In this document: positions 34,621 through 47,849 of the stretch, in pieces | Layout: every line of letters starts with the position of its first letter | Position numbering within the stretch: position 1 is the first letter of the stretch | From: Papaver somniferum | Taxonomy: Eukaryota > Streptophyta > Magnoliopsida > Ranunculales > Papaveraceae | NCBI RefSeq assembly: GCF_003573695.1 | Contig: NC_039362.1 | Location: 10,856,489-10,920,488 of the forward strand | Direction: 5' to 3' | DNA: 64,000 bases | Notes under the pieces: generated by a model | Database searches by the model: none | The model's input: only the letters and a program-made list of their open reading frames with translations | Told to the model about the DNA's origin: nothing | Translations under genes and position numbers: made by a program

Positions 34621-37336
34621 ATGGCTCCAAGTGGTCATAGATATGAGAAGAATTTACAAGATGTCCAAAAAGATATTGTTGATAAAGGTTTCACACTCTC
34701 CACCATTCCTGGTGAGAATGCCAAATCAATTCTTTCTGTCAAGATTTTCTCTGATCAATATTGTGATGATCAATCAATCATAATTTCGCTTGGTCGGATT
34801 CTCGCAGGTCTCCCTATTCCTCTTTATAACCCAGATCTTCCTTTATTTTATGAAATTCTCGCTTATTCGGGATTTTCGCGAGCCATCTTCCAACTGAATG
34901 GGGATTGCATCCGTATGATGCTAGAGTTCGCTAATCGTGGTGTTGGTAGAGGATCTCTTTACTCCAAACAACTTAGGGATCCAAAATTCACAAACCTAGA
35001 GATAGTTTCTGAGAAGTATACAGTGGTGAATTTCTTTGAGAACTACGAACTTATATCCATGAAGAAAGAGAATACTCGCTGGGGTATTCGCTTAAAAAGG
35101 AAAGATAACATTGATGAAGCCAAAATTCTTATGCAAGATATTGACTGGCATTCTGGTAAAAACACAACTCCTCGCCAATCCAAAGATGATAAATGGTGTG
35201 TTTTTCCTTTAATGCTAAAGGGACCCTACATTGTTGGGTCAAATGTTCTTCCTGCGAATCTCGCTGCATATCAACCTTGGGTTTTCTCTTGGCCCGAGAA
35301 GGAGAAAGAGGTATGTTTCTCCCCTTTAACTCATTTTATATTTCTTTATTGATTTTTACTATTATGTTCGCTAACTCTTGCGACATTCCGCGGATCCAAA
35401 AACTGAAGGATAATTATAACATGACTGGGAAATATAGTACTCTGTTAGCTCTTCGCTCATACACAGATGAGGTAAGAAATTTTCTCTTATGATTTTAAAT
35501 AGTATTGTTACTTCCATGCTTTCATTTCTTATTTCTATTTGTGTGTGAAGATTATTGCTGAAGTAGAAGAATCTGCTGATGCTGCAAAGATTGGTGATAA
35601 AGGTAAAGGTGCTCTTCATAAGGAAAAATCAACTGGTCCTCCTCCAAAGAAAAGGAAAGTTCGTTCTTCTTCTCCTTCAAATGTTCCTCCTAACAAAAAT
35701 TTCGAAAGTGATAAGGGTGATGAGGACAACGATGATTTTGCTGCAACTGAAGATTCTCCACCTGAATCTTCTATGGCTAAGCTTTCTGACCTCTTTTCTG
35801 ATTCTCTACAAGGAATGTGAGATAACCAATTCGCAAATACTTGCAAATATCTCGCTACCCTTAGCGATGTCCCTTTACTAGATGGCGATATCTCTCTTCG
35901 TGGAGTTTCTAGATCAGTGACTCCCGACTTCTTGCATTCTCTCAATAGTCTGGTATAATTTTATCCTTTTACTTCTTTATTTTTATAACTCAAAATTTCT
36001 TTCTACATTAATATTTTCTATATCTTTTCGCAGGATGGAAAAGCTTCTTTTGTTGTTGCCTCAGATCTAGAGAGAAGACGCGAAAATCTTGAAAAGAAGA
36101 ATCTTCAATTTCGCAAAAAGAATGAAGAAATGGAAGTTGAAGTTAAAGGTCTTCGCGAGAAAAATAGACAATTAGAAATTGATTCTTCTTCGTATAAGAA
36201 CAAAATCTCTAGTCTTCAGCAAGCTAATAATCAGCTTTACGGTATGTTACTTTTCTCTTTTCCCTTTATTCATTCATCCTGTTGTTTTATCTTATTTAAA
36301 TGATCCTTTTTACAGACATTTATGGTCTTTCTGATGAAGCTACCCTTCTTCGCTCATTTCCTAATGCCTTGGATAATGATCCCCTTTCTTGAACGTCTTA
36401 ACAATTCCTTAAATAGCTTCTCAAATGATAGAATTTCATCTCTTTCTCTAAATGAACTTAGATCTAAATTTCGCCTCTTAGAAATTGATCATAGATCCAG
36501 TTTAGGCTTATCCAACAGATTTAAGCGTCTCCTTATTGATTCCAAAGAGGAAAACAATGAGTTAAGAACCAAAATTAGCGGTCTCATAGATGATAAGGAT
36601 CGTATCTCTGATCAAGGTGCCAAGGCTTTGGCGAAATTCCAAGAGGCTCTCCTTGAAGTTCAACTTGAGCGAGATGAAGCTAACCGCGAGAATATTGAAC
36701 TCTGCGAAAGGGAAAATCAAATTCGTTCTCGTCTTCTCATAAGTAGTGAGGATGAATTTGTTTGGGCTGCGAAAATTTTAGATGATGCTAGAAAGGATTT
36801 AGGCGTAAATGTTAGTCTCCAAGTTGAACATACAGCCTTGATTAGAGATATGATTTCTGACAGAGAAGGTTTCTAATTGCTCTTCTTTACTAATCTTTTG
36901 CTTCTTATGAATTTTCATCAAGTTAATAATTGATTGTCTTTTGTTCGCAGATTCTGAGAATAAATATCGTGAAAAGATTGAAGAACTTGAAGCTGAAAAG
37001 GAGGAACTCGCAAAGTATCTTTCTTCTCGCAACGACAAGTATTCTAGATTAAAGAATCAAATCAAGATCACTGTCGCGAATTTTAAGAATAATGCTATAC
37101 ATTTTCGTAATCAAACCATCCAAATGGTTTGTGATGATCATAATATCCCACATTCTGATTATCCTTGTCTTTTAGAAGAAATCCCACAGAATACTCCCAG
37201 TTTGATTATCTCTGGTAGCGAAGCTGACGATGAAGAATTTGATAGTGATGGAAGTTCTGATGGTGATGAAGATTCTGACGCAGACGAAGAAGGAAACAAG
37301 TCTGGTGATTATAATGAAGGATTAACCAAGAAATAG
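34621..37336 (+). pseudogene. Spliced antisense accessory gene (gypsy-type transposon/plant mobile-domain-like)
   Basis: Six exons with good splice sites: 34621-35310, 35409-35471, 35551-35952, 36034-36241, 36316-36868 and 36951-37336. Exon 1 (230 codons) resembles the N-terminal domain of the 'putative gypsy-type transposon' family (PF04195-like: LPLFYEILAYSGFSRAIFQLN, WGIRLK). Exon 3 carries a textbook basic nuclear localisation motif, PPPKKRKVRS, and an acidic stretch. Exons 4-6 form a long coiled coil rich in Glu, Lys and Leu with an acidic C-terminus. Two breaks are seen: TGA at 35818-35820, codon 90 of exon 3, with sensible text continuing after it, and a frameshift in exon 5 near 36390. 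It lies opposite to gag, next to the 3' LTR. Confidence 0.7.
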
Positions 37337-37659
37337 TCTTTACTTCTTTCTTTGATTTTTTGTAATACTTGGACATTTATTTCTTCTTTCTGTATATTTG
37401 TGTTTCTTTCATTTTGACCTGCATTAATTAAAACAATTCTTCTTTGCAATATAGTTAATCAATAAAATCATTAATTCTTGAATCTTTGAATAAATCTATC
37501 ATATGGAAGCAAATAACATTTTCTAATTTCATGCATTCCCATACTTGCCTCCGTTATTTGAATCCAAATGAGAGATTTCATAAAAAAAATCTTACTGTAT
37601 AACTTCAAAATCTCATTCCTGTGTGGTCTTATTTTGCCTTCCTAATTAAAGGTCTTATT

Positions 37660-37990
37660 ATGCCATCTCTTGTCATTGCGACAAAATCGCAGGACGTCCT
37701 TGCACTTTCATGCAAAAACCCATTGATCTTGCCTTAACTTTTTCTTTTGTATTATGGCCTCTTCAGGAATGTTGCGAAAATATGACAGGCTAAATATTCT
37801 TGTGAAAATAAAGCCCCATGACATTGTCGTCTTGCGACGAAATCGTAGGATGTCTTCGCACTTTCATGCGAAAACCCATTGATCTCGTCTTATCCTTTTC
37901 TTTTGTATTATTACCTCTTCAGGATTGTTGCACAAATATGACAAGCCTTAATATCCTTGCGAATAAGAAGCCTCATGACATTTGCGTCTT
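37660..37990. repeat. 157-bp tandem duplication
   Basis: Two copies of a unit with GCACTTTCATGC(A/G)AAAACCCATTG, followed by TTTTCTTTTGTATTAT and CCTCTTCAGGA. Confidence 0.75.
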
Positions 37991-39000
37991 AAGACACTTA
38001 TCAGCTCCCTAATGGAGGGTTCCGCCCTTATCTCCCCCTGGTTTCCCCTTCAAGGAGGAGTACTTATACCATACAAGGTTAGCTCCTCCCATCCAGTCTT
38101 AACAACAACCAGTTGTTTTCGCATCCTCTTATCCCTTTTACCTATATGGTTTATGGTTACGAGAATGCACTCTAAGTGGGGTTTTCTTCAGGACGAGTGC
38201 AGTATAAGCCAAGACTTGTCAAGAATGACAAGGTACGCTTCAAACGTCCCTGGCACTCTTGACTCAACCGTGTACCTCGGCGCCTTGATCAAATCCGCAC
38301 TCCTTGGGAGAGTCCTTATTACCTTAGTCGCCCAACCTAAGTCATATGCTTAAGTTGAGAATCCAAGGTGCCTCTCCCGGATGGGCTTCATTGACCCCAA
38401 ATCTCCATGACTCAGGTTCCGGTGGCGGTGTAGCCTTTCCCTGAGTCGTGCAATAAGTACCCCCTTATATGACGTACTTTAGGTCTTACGTTTTCCTCTT
38501 GCGAAATTGTATTCGCGAACTAGGGTGTACGCCATAAAGGTTCGCCTCTTTCTCTTTTGTCATTCTTCTCTGATTATTTTCTGTAAAATTCATTATCTCT
38601 GCGAGAGTCTCGCAAATCATTATATTGAATCTGAATTTCGCAATCTCAATTTTGTTGTTCAATCAAATGTATTTTTGAGAATTTTACTTATTGCGAGATT
38701 ATCGCAACAACTTAATCATTCATACATTTCTTGTTTTTATTACCTTTGTCATCCTCTGCTTCTTTATTATTTTCTTCTATTGCTTCCTTGGTAGTGGTAT
38801 GTTCATCATTTTTATTCTGAGCTAGCATTAATTTCGCAACATCTCTTCTCCTTTCCTTTCGGTTGTTTCCACCATCAACCTCTCACTTCTTTGTGTATAT
38901 TTGATTTTGTGTCGCCAATTTTCCTTCTTGTTTGCTCTTCCTTCGCAAGATTCTATCTCCGTTTCGTAACACCTCTTTCCTTCAACGCAATCTCCCTTTA
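37991..39000. other. Gypsy interior, non-coding
   Basis: This is where reverse transcriptase and integrase would be expected between protease and the accessory gene, but no such motif is readable on either strand. Confidence 0.45.
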
Positions 39001-39002
39001 TT

Positions 39003-42000
39003 ATTCCTACACCACTGGGGTTAGGGAATTTGATGCACTGGTGAAAAGTTGAAGCTACACCTAGAATCCCATGTAGCCAAGGTCGACCAATTAACGCATT
39101 GTTGGGTGATTCTACATCAACGACACAAAATAAGATTTCAGATTATATTCCCTTCAATGGAATTCGCATAGTGACCTCCCCTTTAGGCTTGTTAGCAGTA
39201 CCATTAAAACCATATATCTTATATGTTGATTGTATAAGATCATCATCTCTTCCACCCATGGTTTTATAAGTGTGATAAAATAAGATGTTCACAGAGCTTC
39301 TAGTATCAATTAGAATTATATTGATTACCCATGAATCTTCAGATTCATCATCCTCATCTTCTTTCGGTTTTGGATTAATTTCTAATCACTACCAATGGAT
39401 TTTCATGCACCTTTTCTCCTTCAGGAATTTCTTCTGCGGTAAAAGAAATGATCTGTTTCTATGATTCCTCTAGTGGCGAAATTTTCGCAATATTCATAAT
39501 TTCTCTTTCATCATTATCTCTTGCGAACACTCTACTCAAAACATTATCATGAAAATCTTCAATTGTCTTATATGAATGTACGATAGAGTGACAGAATAGA
39601 TTTTTTGCTTTTGCACCAACTTCTATGAAGAATGTTTCTTTCTTTTTCATCGTATTCACTTTGTGATGATCTGATGGTGGTGGCAGTGGTTGAGATTGTG
39701 GATGCCCTACCAGAAAGTCGTTTAGTTTTCCTTGATCTATCATTCTCAAAATAATTCTCTTTACATTTCTGCAATCGTTTGTGGTATGTCCATGAAAATG
39801 TTGATAAAAAAAAAATTCATGACTTCTGTGGTTTGGAGGTGGTTCTGTTACCATGTTCCATGGTGTTGGTGTATTCTCCATAAAGATTATATCTTCTCCA
39901 CACTTGCATTTAGAGGTGGCATCTTGATTTCTTCTCATACTACCTTATGACCTCCTTGTCCTCTATTAAAGTTTGGTCTTTGACCTCCATAAGTTTCTTG
40001 CGGTTGATCGAGTCTTTGAATATTGTTATTTCCTCCACGATTGTAAAAATTTATTTTTCTTTCATACTCTTCTTGATCTCGGCTCCCCATAGCTACCAAT
40101 TTCTGCTGATTGTTACTTGTCACCTTCTCTTGTTGTACTTGCGAAATATTCGCCACTGTGTTTATTATCTTGGGTAATAATCTTGCATTCGTTGTTTGTG
40201 AGATGGTGTTCGCAACTGGATATGATTTCATTTCATTCTGTCTTTCCTCTAGATCAATGTATTCTTCTTGAAGTTCTCGCAATTCAGTCATTGTAATAGT
40301 ATTCTTGACTCTGAAAATTTGGACATACAATAGGTTTGTTGCAAAAATAGCATTGATAAATGATAATGTGAGATATCTCTCATCTACACGGCCAGCCATT
40401 TCGCTACACATAGTTCTCCATCTTTTAGTCAAGTGTTTCAAACTTTCGCCAATCCTTTGTTTTAATCCAAACACATCTTCTATACCGGGTCGTGAGGAAT
40501 TATTACTTATATATATGCTACCAAGAATGTGGTCTGCAAATGATTGAAGGAGGTTATTGTATTCTTTGGTAAACCTTCAAACCATTTTAACGCTTCTCCT
40601 GTTAAGTTGGATGCGAAATATTTGCACAATACCGCATCAAGATTTTCCCATTGTAACATGCACCTCACATAAGCTTTAATGTGCTGAATTGCACAAGTTG
40701 TTCCATCAAAAATGCTGGTTAATGCGGGCAAATTGCATTTCAGTGGTATTACTCCTAATTGCACTTCCCTTGTAAATGGAGTTTTCGCAGCTTCTTCTAT
40801 TGCTTCATCCAATTGTCTTCTACCTACTTCTCCTCTGTTATTTAGCATTCCTCTCATTTCTTCTAATTCTTTCAAGATTTGTTTATTTACACTGAATCTT
40901 GACCCATTGGTCTCTTTAATTCTGCTTCTCTTCTTCTGCGTTCACGTCTATCTTTTCTTGCGAAATTTTGTATCTCTTCTTCAGTATCCTCATCTCGTCT
41001 TCTTCTGCGATTCTCTTCCCCATCCCTATCTTGAATTCACAAATCTGTATCCTCTGCGTTCACGTCTTTCATTTTCCCCTCTATAATTTTGTTCATTTCT
41101 TATCAATTCAATTCGCTGTCTTTCAACCATTCTTTTTACTCTATCATACTCCTCATTAAGACTATCATTATTCCGGTTTTGTGTACTCCTTGTTTCTCGA
41201 TTGTCATGATTGTTCTGGCGAATTGTATCCTGAAGCTCTTGTTCTTCCATTTACGCTCTCAATCTTTCACGTTCGCAGATTAAACGTGCTTGTTCAGCAT
41301 TATGTCTTTCAATTTCTTCTTCAATTGTCTGTTGATTTCTTTGAGTTTCTCTCGCATGTAAAATTCTTCTTCCTTCCTCTTGATTTTCTTCGCCATCTTG
41401 GTTATTTTGTCTCTGATTTTGCCCGTTCTCTTGATTTCCTTCAATTTGCCCATCATCAAAAGTTTCATTTTGTGGAATGTAACGATCATCAGTTCTTTAT
41501 CTATTTTCGCGATATTCTTCGTTAGGATTTGATATTTCTTCTTGAATATTGTTTCCAGCATTGATCGTGGGTGAATTTCGCCTCATTTCTCTTCTAGTCG
41601 ATCTTGAATATGATTTTGTAATACTTCTTGATATTCTATTCTGTAGTCTTATATTCTCCATTCTTAATTCGTGATTTTTCCTTGTTAAATTTGCACGCTC
41701 TTCTGCTTCAGCTCTTCTTTCCTCATGTATTCTTCGTCTCAATGTTTCTAACGCTCCAATTTCCTCACCTCTATAAATTATTCCTTCATCTGCTTCTTGA
41801 TTTCTCTCTTCCTGTCTATAATTTCTATTTTGTTGCTCTTCTTCTATTTCTTCTGCTGAATTTGATCGCCAAGTGTGTACGCTCACCCTGTCATAATCTG
41901 TATTCCTCTCTTGAACTAGTGTTTGTTGAATTGGCGATTGGATTTGATTTTCTCTATTATTTCTCATTCTATTAGATTCTCCTATTTTACTTCTTTCTCT

Positions 42001-42066
42001 TCCAGCAATTCTTTTGCTTCTTCTAATAGTAGTCGGTTGTTCGGATGTATTTCTTCTTCCAGCCAT
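39003..42066 (-). pseudogene. gag-protease of the gypsy element, degenerate
   Basis: Starts at ATG 42066 with a basic, Glu/Arg-rich leader (to 41497), then several shifted frames of the same character. The capsid domain (Retrotrans_gag) is clear at 40875-40300: KCNLPALTSIFDGTT, AYVRCMLQWENL, LTGEALKWFEGLP, then FGLKQRIGESLKHLTKRWR. A CCHC-like knuckle with the first Cys lost (FYQHFHGHTTNDC) lies near 39825. Protease at about 39330-39040 reads LIDTRSSVNILFYHTYK: DTR replaces the usual DTG. A typical NALIGRPWLHGI end follows. Many stops and shifts make this a pseudogene. Confidence 0.8.
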
Positions 42067-42183
42067 TTCTTCAATGTTAACAGTATTGCAAGAAATTATG
42101 AAAAATTCTTAATCAATCGCTTTAAACTTTTACAAATCTCAATATCAATCTTTAGCTTTTTCTAGAATAATCTTCAACTTTTC

Positions 42184-42202
42184 CCTGTTTCTAGCGCCAA
42201 TA
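42184..42202 (-). other. Primer binding site
   Basis: TTGGCGCTAGAAACAGGG on the minus strand, directly adjacent to the 5' LTR. The TGGCGC start pairs with tRNAs ending GCGCCA. Confidence 0.65.
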
Positions 42203-42672
42203 TATAGTTGCAGGAAATCCTACACTACACCCCTCATATGATTTCATTGTTGATCAACTCATTTTTAGGTTTACACTCTTAATTTTATTGATTAATTTTT
42301 GAATGTTCTTACAAGAAAGATAAAGAAGTCAAGAATGATCTCTGCTCTGAACTTTCTCTCTCCTATTTACTTGTTTCTTACTCAAAAAAACATCTCTCTC
42401 TTCTTTACAACTCGAATGACTATTTATAAGGAAATACATAGTGGATGACAGTTAATCTGTCCTTTATTTTCGGATACGGTTTGCGAAATTCTCGCAACCT
42501 TACAGATGTTAATTTCGCAAACTCTCTAATTTTCGCAGGATTATCATATCTTTCTCGTGATCTTAGCCGACGTCATTTATTTTATCATTTCTGAAATTGT
42601 TCTGCGAAGCTGTTGTATTGTGTCACTGATAATTTTGCTGAAACATCGTCATTGCGAGATTCTGATCCTACA
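42203..42672 (-). repeat. Right (5') LTR
   Basis: 470 bp partner of 33792-34260. Its left end is TATAG instead of TGTAG, a point change that alters the terminal dinucleotide. Confidence 0.92.
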
Positions 42673-42730
42673 GGATACAACACAGTATGCATACCAGAAT
42701 GCAAACTGCTTTGGTGTGATTCAGGTCCGG

Positions 42731-45700
42731 ACTCCCCGATGTGGGACTAAAAGATTATAGAGTCTCTTAAAACAACTAAAAAGTGGAAACTCCACGGTGT
42801 GGGACTAATAAGTTTTTCATTCACAAAAGAAAACAATAAATTATAATTTTTATTAAAACTTTAAAAATCATATTTTATTAATCGTTTTCCAACAATCCCC
42901 CACATGAATGAAAACTCAATAAAACATGAAAACACAGATAGATCTTGGTAAATCAACAACCCAATCTCACGACCTGAACTGACTGAACAGACATGCAGAT
43001 CGTGCATGTTGAAGTCATACTAGCCATTCCAACGTCATCTCCCTCACACAACAGTGTGTTGACCCCAGGGTCATACTAGGATTGCAAAAATCATATAGTA
43101 TAAAAAGCTTTCATCTTTAGTTCCTCACAAGTGAGACTAAAGGTTCCTTTCACCGAAGTGAAAAAACATGAACTAGTGAAACCTTAGTGACCCTTAGGTC
43201 CTAAGTTCCAGTAATACCAAAACCATCAAAACGAAAATCACATAAAAAGCGAAGGAAATACCATTTTAGGCATTGAACTATATATGTCTTGAACTGCTAG
43301 CGTTTGATGTAATTCGCGATAACGACCACAGATGATATCTCCAAGGTTGCTGCCAAGCTCGTGCCGTTTTGTCCAATTTGGCCCTGGACATATGTTTTTT
43401 CTCAGAATGCTCTAGAGAATCAAAGCAAATATTATCATAGGAAGCGGCCCCACTTCCTCATTCAGATAGGTGAGTTTCTATAAAGAGTGTTACTGCTACA
43501 CCCCACTTCAATCTTAAATTGAAACTATAGAACTCATTAAGACTTCTTAAAAGTCATCCTTCACATGCAGTCACACTATCACGTCTACACCATAGGGAAG
43601 GGACAAAGAATGAAATTATCTGATAGTGTTTACCTTTACCCACCACAAATTAGTTGTCTCATTCGAAACCTTGATCTTGGGATCTCCAGTCAGTAAGGTT
43701 GAGTATCCTTCATGGCAAGTTTAATCTATGAGCTTAAGCCCCATCCCCCTCGATGCATTTTTTAACTATCTCTTTGTACAAACCTTTCGTCAAAGGTTGT
43801 GCGATATTCTCCTTGGACTTTATCCAATCAATGGAAATAACGCCAATTGAGATTAGCTATTTTTATCTTTAACTATTATAGCTTGGCTAACACAATGTAT
43901 AGATATAGCTGGCACAGGCCTATTCCAGAGAGGAATGTCTTCTAAAAAACATCTTAGGCACTCGGCCCCTCTCGTGCTTTATCTAACACAATACTCTCAC
44001 ATTCCATAATGAATTGAGAAATATAAGTATGTTTGGAAATCTTCCGAAAATAAACCCTCCTGCTAGAGTGAAAACATATCCACTCGTAGACTTAGACTCC
44101 TCTGAGTCAACTATCCAGTTCGCATCATAAAGTCCCTCAAGGACAACAACATACGTTTCATAAATCAAACAAAAGGTCATAGAGTATTTTAGGTACCATA
44201 ATACTCTACTCAATGCATCAAAATGCTCTTGCTCTGGACTACATATATATCTACTTAACTTACTCACAATATATGCAATGTCTGGACTCTTACACTTCAT
44301 TAAATTCATCAGACATCCTATAACTCTTGAGTATTCAAGTTAAAATACTCCATTACCCTTATTTTTTCTCGAGTCTTCAAGAAGAATCGTATGGAGTACA
44401 CGCAGTCTTACACTCAAGATGATTATATTTTATAAGCACAAATTCAACATAATGAGAATGACTAAGACTATAAATGTTTGATTATCTTCTAATCCTCATC
44501 CCTGAGATTACATCAAAAGGGCCTAAGTCTTTCTAGTCAACGTTCTCATTCAATGCATGTTTTTAGTGGAATTAATCGCATCTATGTTTGTATCAAGTAT
44601 AAGCATATCATCAACATACAAGCATACAATCACACAGGCATCCTTAACAAGTCACTTGTAAATATACTTGTAAGATTCATTAACTTAAATCCACTACACA
44701 TTATCACATGATAAAAATTTTCATGTCACTATTTACGTGCTTATTTTAAAATCCATATAAAGATTTGTTCAACTTACAAACTTTGTCTTCATAACCGTTT
44801 TAGAAAAGCTGTCTTAACATCCATCTGATGTATCTCCAATTTTTTTATGGAAGCAATATCAATTAGCATCTTAACAGAAGTAATTCTCGTCACAAGTGAA
44901 TATGAATCAAGAAAATGTACACCTTCTTTTAGTATATAACATTTAGCTTCCAACTTAGCCTAATATTTTTCCACAGTTCCATCTACCTAACGTTTCCTCT
45001 TAAAGACTCATTTACATCCCATGGTCTTACTCCTTGGAGGTAAACTAGCAAGCTCCCAAGTATGGTTCCGACGGACTGAGTCCATTTCACTAAATGAATC
45101 TTCTTACCAGAATGGGGCTCAGACTAATCTAGGCATGTTGTGAAGTCTGTTTCATAAGAAGTCTCAAGTCTAATTGTTTTTACTTCTCTTAGGATCAACA
45201 TCAACTTCATCTTCCTTTAAAATAAGTTCTGACTATTTGAAATAAATCTAAGGGATCAAAAACACATCTCTAATGAGGTACAGGTTTAGAATAAACATGT
45301 TCAAAGAACTCAGCATCCCTAGATTCCGTAATAATATTCACACCAAAGTCAGAAAAAATCAGAACACACAACCAAAAATCTATATGTAGAAGTATACTCA
45401 GCATACCCTATATGAAGACACAATCAACATTTTTGGTTTCAATATAGTTCTTTTAGGAAGAGGAATTAAAATCTTAGTCAAACACCCCTACACTTTGATG
45501 CATTCATAAGAAGGTCATCTACCTTTCCAAAAATCATATGGAGTTTCATCTGATCCTTAAAATGGTACTCTATTCAGGATATACTAGTTAAGAGGACTTC
45601 CTCCCCCCACAAGGCCGCAGGTAATCCTGAACTAATCAACATGGAAATTATCATCTCCTTAAGGATACGGTTTTTATGTTCAAGGCTCCTAATTGGTTTC

Positions 45701-47849
45701 CAACTTCAATTTTATACATCTTAAGGATTCTAAAGCATCATCCTTATCCCTAAGCAAGTATACAAGATAGTACCTCGTACAATCTTCTACAAAAATTATA
45801 AACCATCTTTTACCATAGTGGTTTTGGGTTGAAGTCATGTCAACTAGGCCTAACTGAAATAATTCTAAGGGCTTAGAAATACTCTCAACATTTGTGCTAA
45901 AAGATTTTATAGCATATTTTGATTCTACACAGATTTCACTTTTGTGTTCAAAATCCAAACTAAATTTGGGTACGCATCCTATGCTGGCCAGTTTAAGCAT
46001 TGACTTATAAGTTTACGGTTCCAAATGTACCACGCAAAACATTCAATTACACAAAGAAAGCACAAAAATCAACTATGTTCTCTTCATCAGTTTTCCCGTT
46101 AAGCTTATATAGACCCAAAGTCCTATAACTCTTTCCTAAAAAATCACTGCCTAGTTAGAACAAGTTTTCCATATTTAATTAAAATTTTAAATCTTTTACC
46201 ATCTACAACAGAACAAGATACAAGATTCTTGCATATGCTCGGAACATGAAAACTTCATTCAATGTGAGAATATTACAGATATGAGCTTCTGCTCGACCTT
46301 TTCCTTTTATGCAACCTCTGTTGCAGATGAGTTACTCAAAAAAAAGTTTCTCGGCATCCCCTATCCTCTGATAGGAGGTGAACAGGTCTCTGTTTCAATA
46401 AACATTCTTGGTGGCTCCAGAGTCCACCTACTAGTCTTTCACATTGGTTATTAAAATAAATTCCAAAATCATGTCAATGAACTCGTTCTAATTTTTTTCA
46501 ACTAAATTAGCATTAACTTTCTACTTATTAAGGTTTTATGTTGTCTACACTTTACTTCCTTATGGTCAGGAATTTTACAAACATAACAGTCACCCTTAAT
46601 TAAAGTAATGCTGGATTCAGTTTTACGAAACATACCTTTCTTATGAAGACTACGCTTAGAGTTGTGTTTGATGTTCTCGCCTTTGTCAGCTTTGGAAGAC
46701 TTGTGTTCATCCACAGGCTCCTGGTATCCATGTCCCTTTACAATTTCATGTCATAATCTTCGTTTATACTTTGACCACGGACACGGTAATTTCCCAATCA
46801 CCTAATACACCACATATCACAAACCTTAATTCTGAAACGAAAAATAAAATATGAGTTTTGAAGATAACATCTAGATATACAAACTTCGTTTGAATCACCA
46901 TATCAAAAAACTCATGGTTACCCCATAAAAACTACATTAGTTAACAACAAATTTTTGCTCGTCAGAATTTTTCAGAAACGTTTCTCTGTTTTGTAAAATA
47001 TCAAAACAATACTTTTACAACTCCAAAATTTCTGAAATTTTATGTGGATAACTATAAATATGTCTACTACATTTTATCTAAAGGGTTCATCGAAATTCCT
47101 TCTAGGTTGAGAGATAAATTCAAAACTCTACAGCTGACCAAAAATTTGTTTTTTGTTTTTCTCTCCGTAATTAACATCCATGATTACTACAAACTTATAA
47201 TGTCTTAAGATTGTTGGGTGCAATAATCAAAAACAAGGAAAAATCAAATAATCAAAAGTTATTGATACTTAGCTCCTTTATAATGGAAGTGATCGATTTG
47301 ATGAAAAGAACGAGCTCTCCAGATCTCCGCAACAGCAACAAGGAAAAACTTTGGAAAAACAGAGTGAGTCACGTGTTCAACACGTTTCCCTTAAGACATT
47401 AGCGCCCGGATACACTCAAGAGTGATGATATAGCCCTCACAGGACGGATATCTCCAGGATAAAACACCCTACTACACCTACTACTAGCATATGTAGTAGA
47501 TGCTCAACTTGAGCTTGGCAACTCCGAAAAAAACCGTTAAGGAAAATCGCTAACGTTAAAGAAATCACCATAAAATATTTTCCCTTGGGGGTCTCTCTAA
47601 AAAATAGAGAATTCCCCTTTCCCATAGATTTTACAAAAGTAGTGAATTTTTTTATATAATGGAATAATACAATTAAAAAAGATGAACTCCCCGATGTGGG
47701 ACTAAAAGCTTATATAGTCTCTTAAAACAACTAAAAAGTGGAAACTCCACGGTGTGGGACTAATAAGTTTTTCATTCACAAAAGAAAATAATAAATTATA
47801 ATTTTTATTAAAACTTTAAAAATCATATTTTATTAATCGTTTTCCAACA
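42731..47849 (-). mobile_element. Degenerate Ty1-copia element in minus orientation
   Basis: The full 5' LTR is at 47212-47849 (minus: TGTTGGAAAACG to GCACCCAACA). A 164-bp piece of the 3' LTR at 42731-42894 is nearly identical to 47686-47849, with CATGTGGGGGAT, a polypurine tract, just before it on the minus strand. Coding remnants in order on the minus strand: a gag CCHC knuckle CYVCKIPDHKEVKC (46714-46502); a gag-pre-integrase/integrase stretch LFQLGLVDMTS and WFIIFVEDCTRYYLVYLL (46000-45689); and RNase H SPDIAYIVSKLSRY, NWIVDSEESKSTSGYVF (44309-43983). Everything else is broken by stops. It sits inside the SIRE-type LTR. Confidence 0.8.
43260..43565 (-). other. Conserved copia 3' untranslated block
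   Basis: Non-coding block between RNase H and the 3' LTR that matches the inverted block at 4735-5060 of another copia element. Confidence 0.6.

Larger units (their letters stand above)
33792..42672 (-). mobile_element. Complete Ty3-gypsy element, non-autonomous, with antisense accessory gene
   Basis: Two near-identical LTRs, 33792-34260 and 42203-42672, flank the element, and the 5-bp target GGATA is duplicated exactly at 33787-33791 and 42673-42677. Element orientation is minus: a primer-binding-site-like TTGGCGCTAGAAACAGGG lies next to the right LTR, and purine-rich sequence (AGAAGATATGAGAAGAGG on the minus strand) lies next to the left LTR. It encodes gag-protease on the minus strand and a spliced accessory gene on the plus strand, but I find no reverse transcriptase, RNase H or integrase. 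This is the arrangement described for some plant Tat-lineage elements with antisense extra ORFs. Confidence 0.9.

Noticed and set aside
35193..35492. 99-codon frame overlapping the end of exon 1
   Set aside because: It runs through the intron; its second half is real exon 2 text of the spliced antisense gene, the first half is out of frame.
41628..41975. 115-codon hydrophobic plus-strand frame
   Set aside because: Antisense of the Glu/Arg-rich gag leader, which gives Leu/Phe/Ser text; not a membrane protein.
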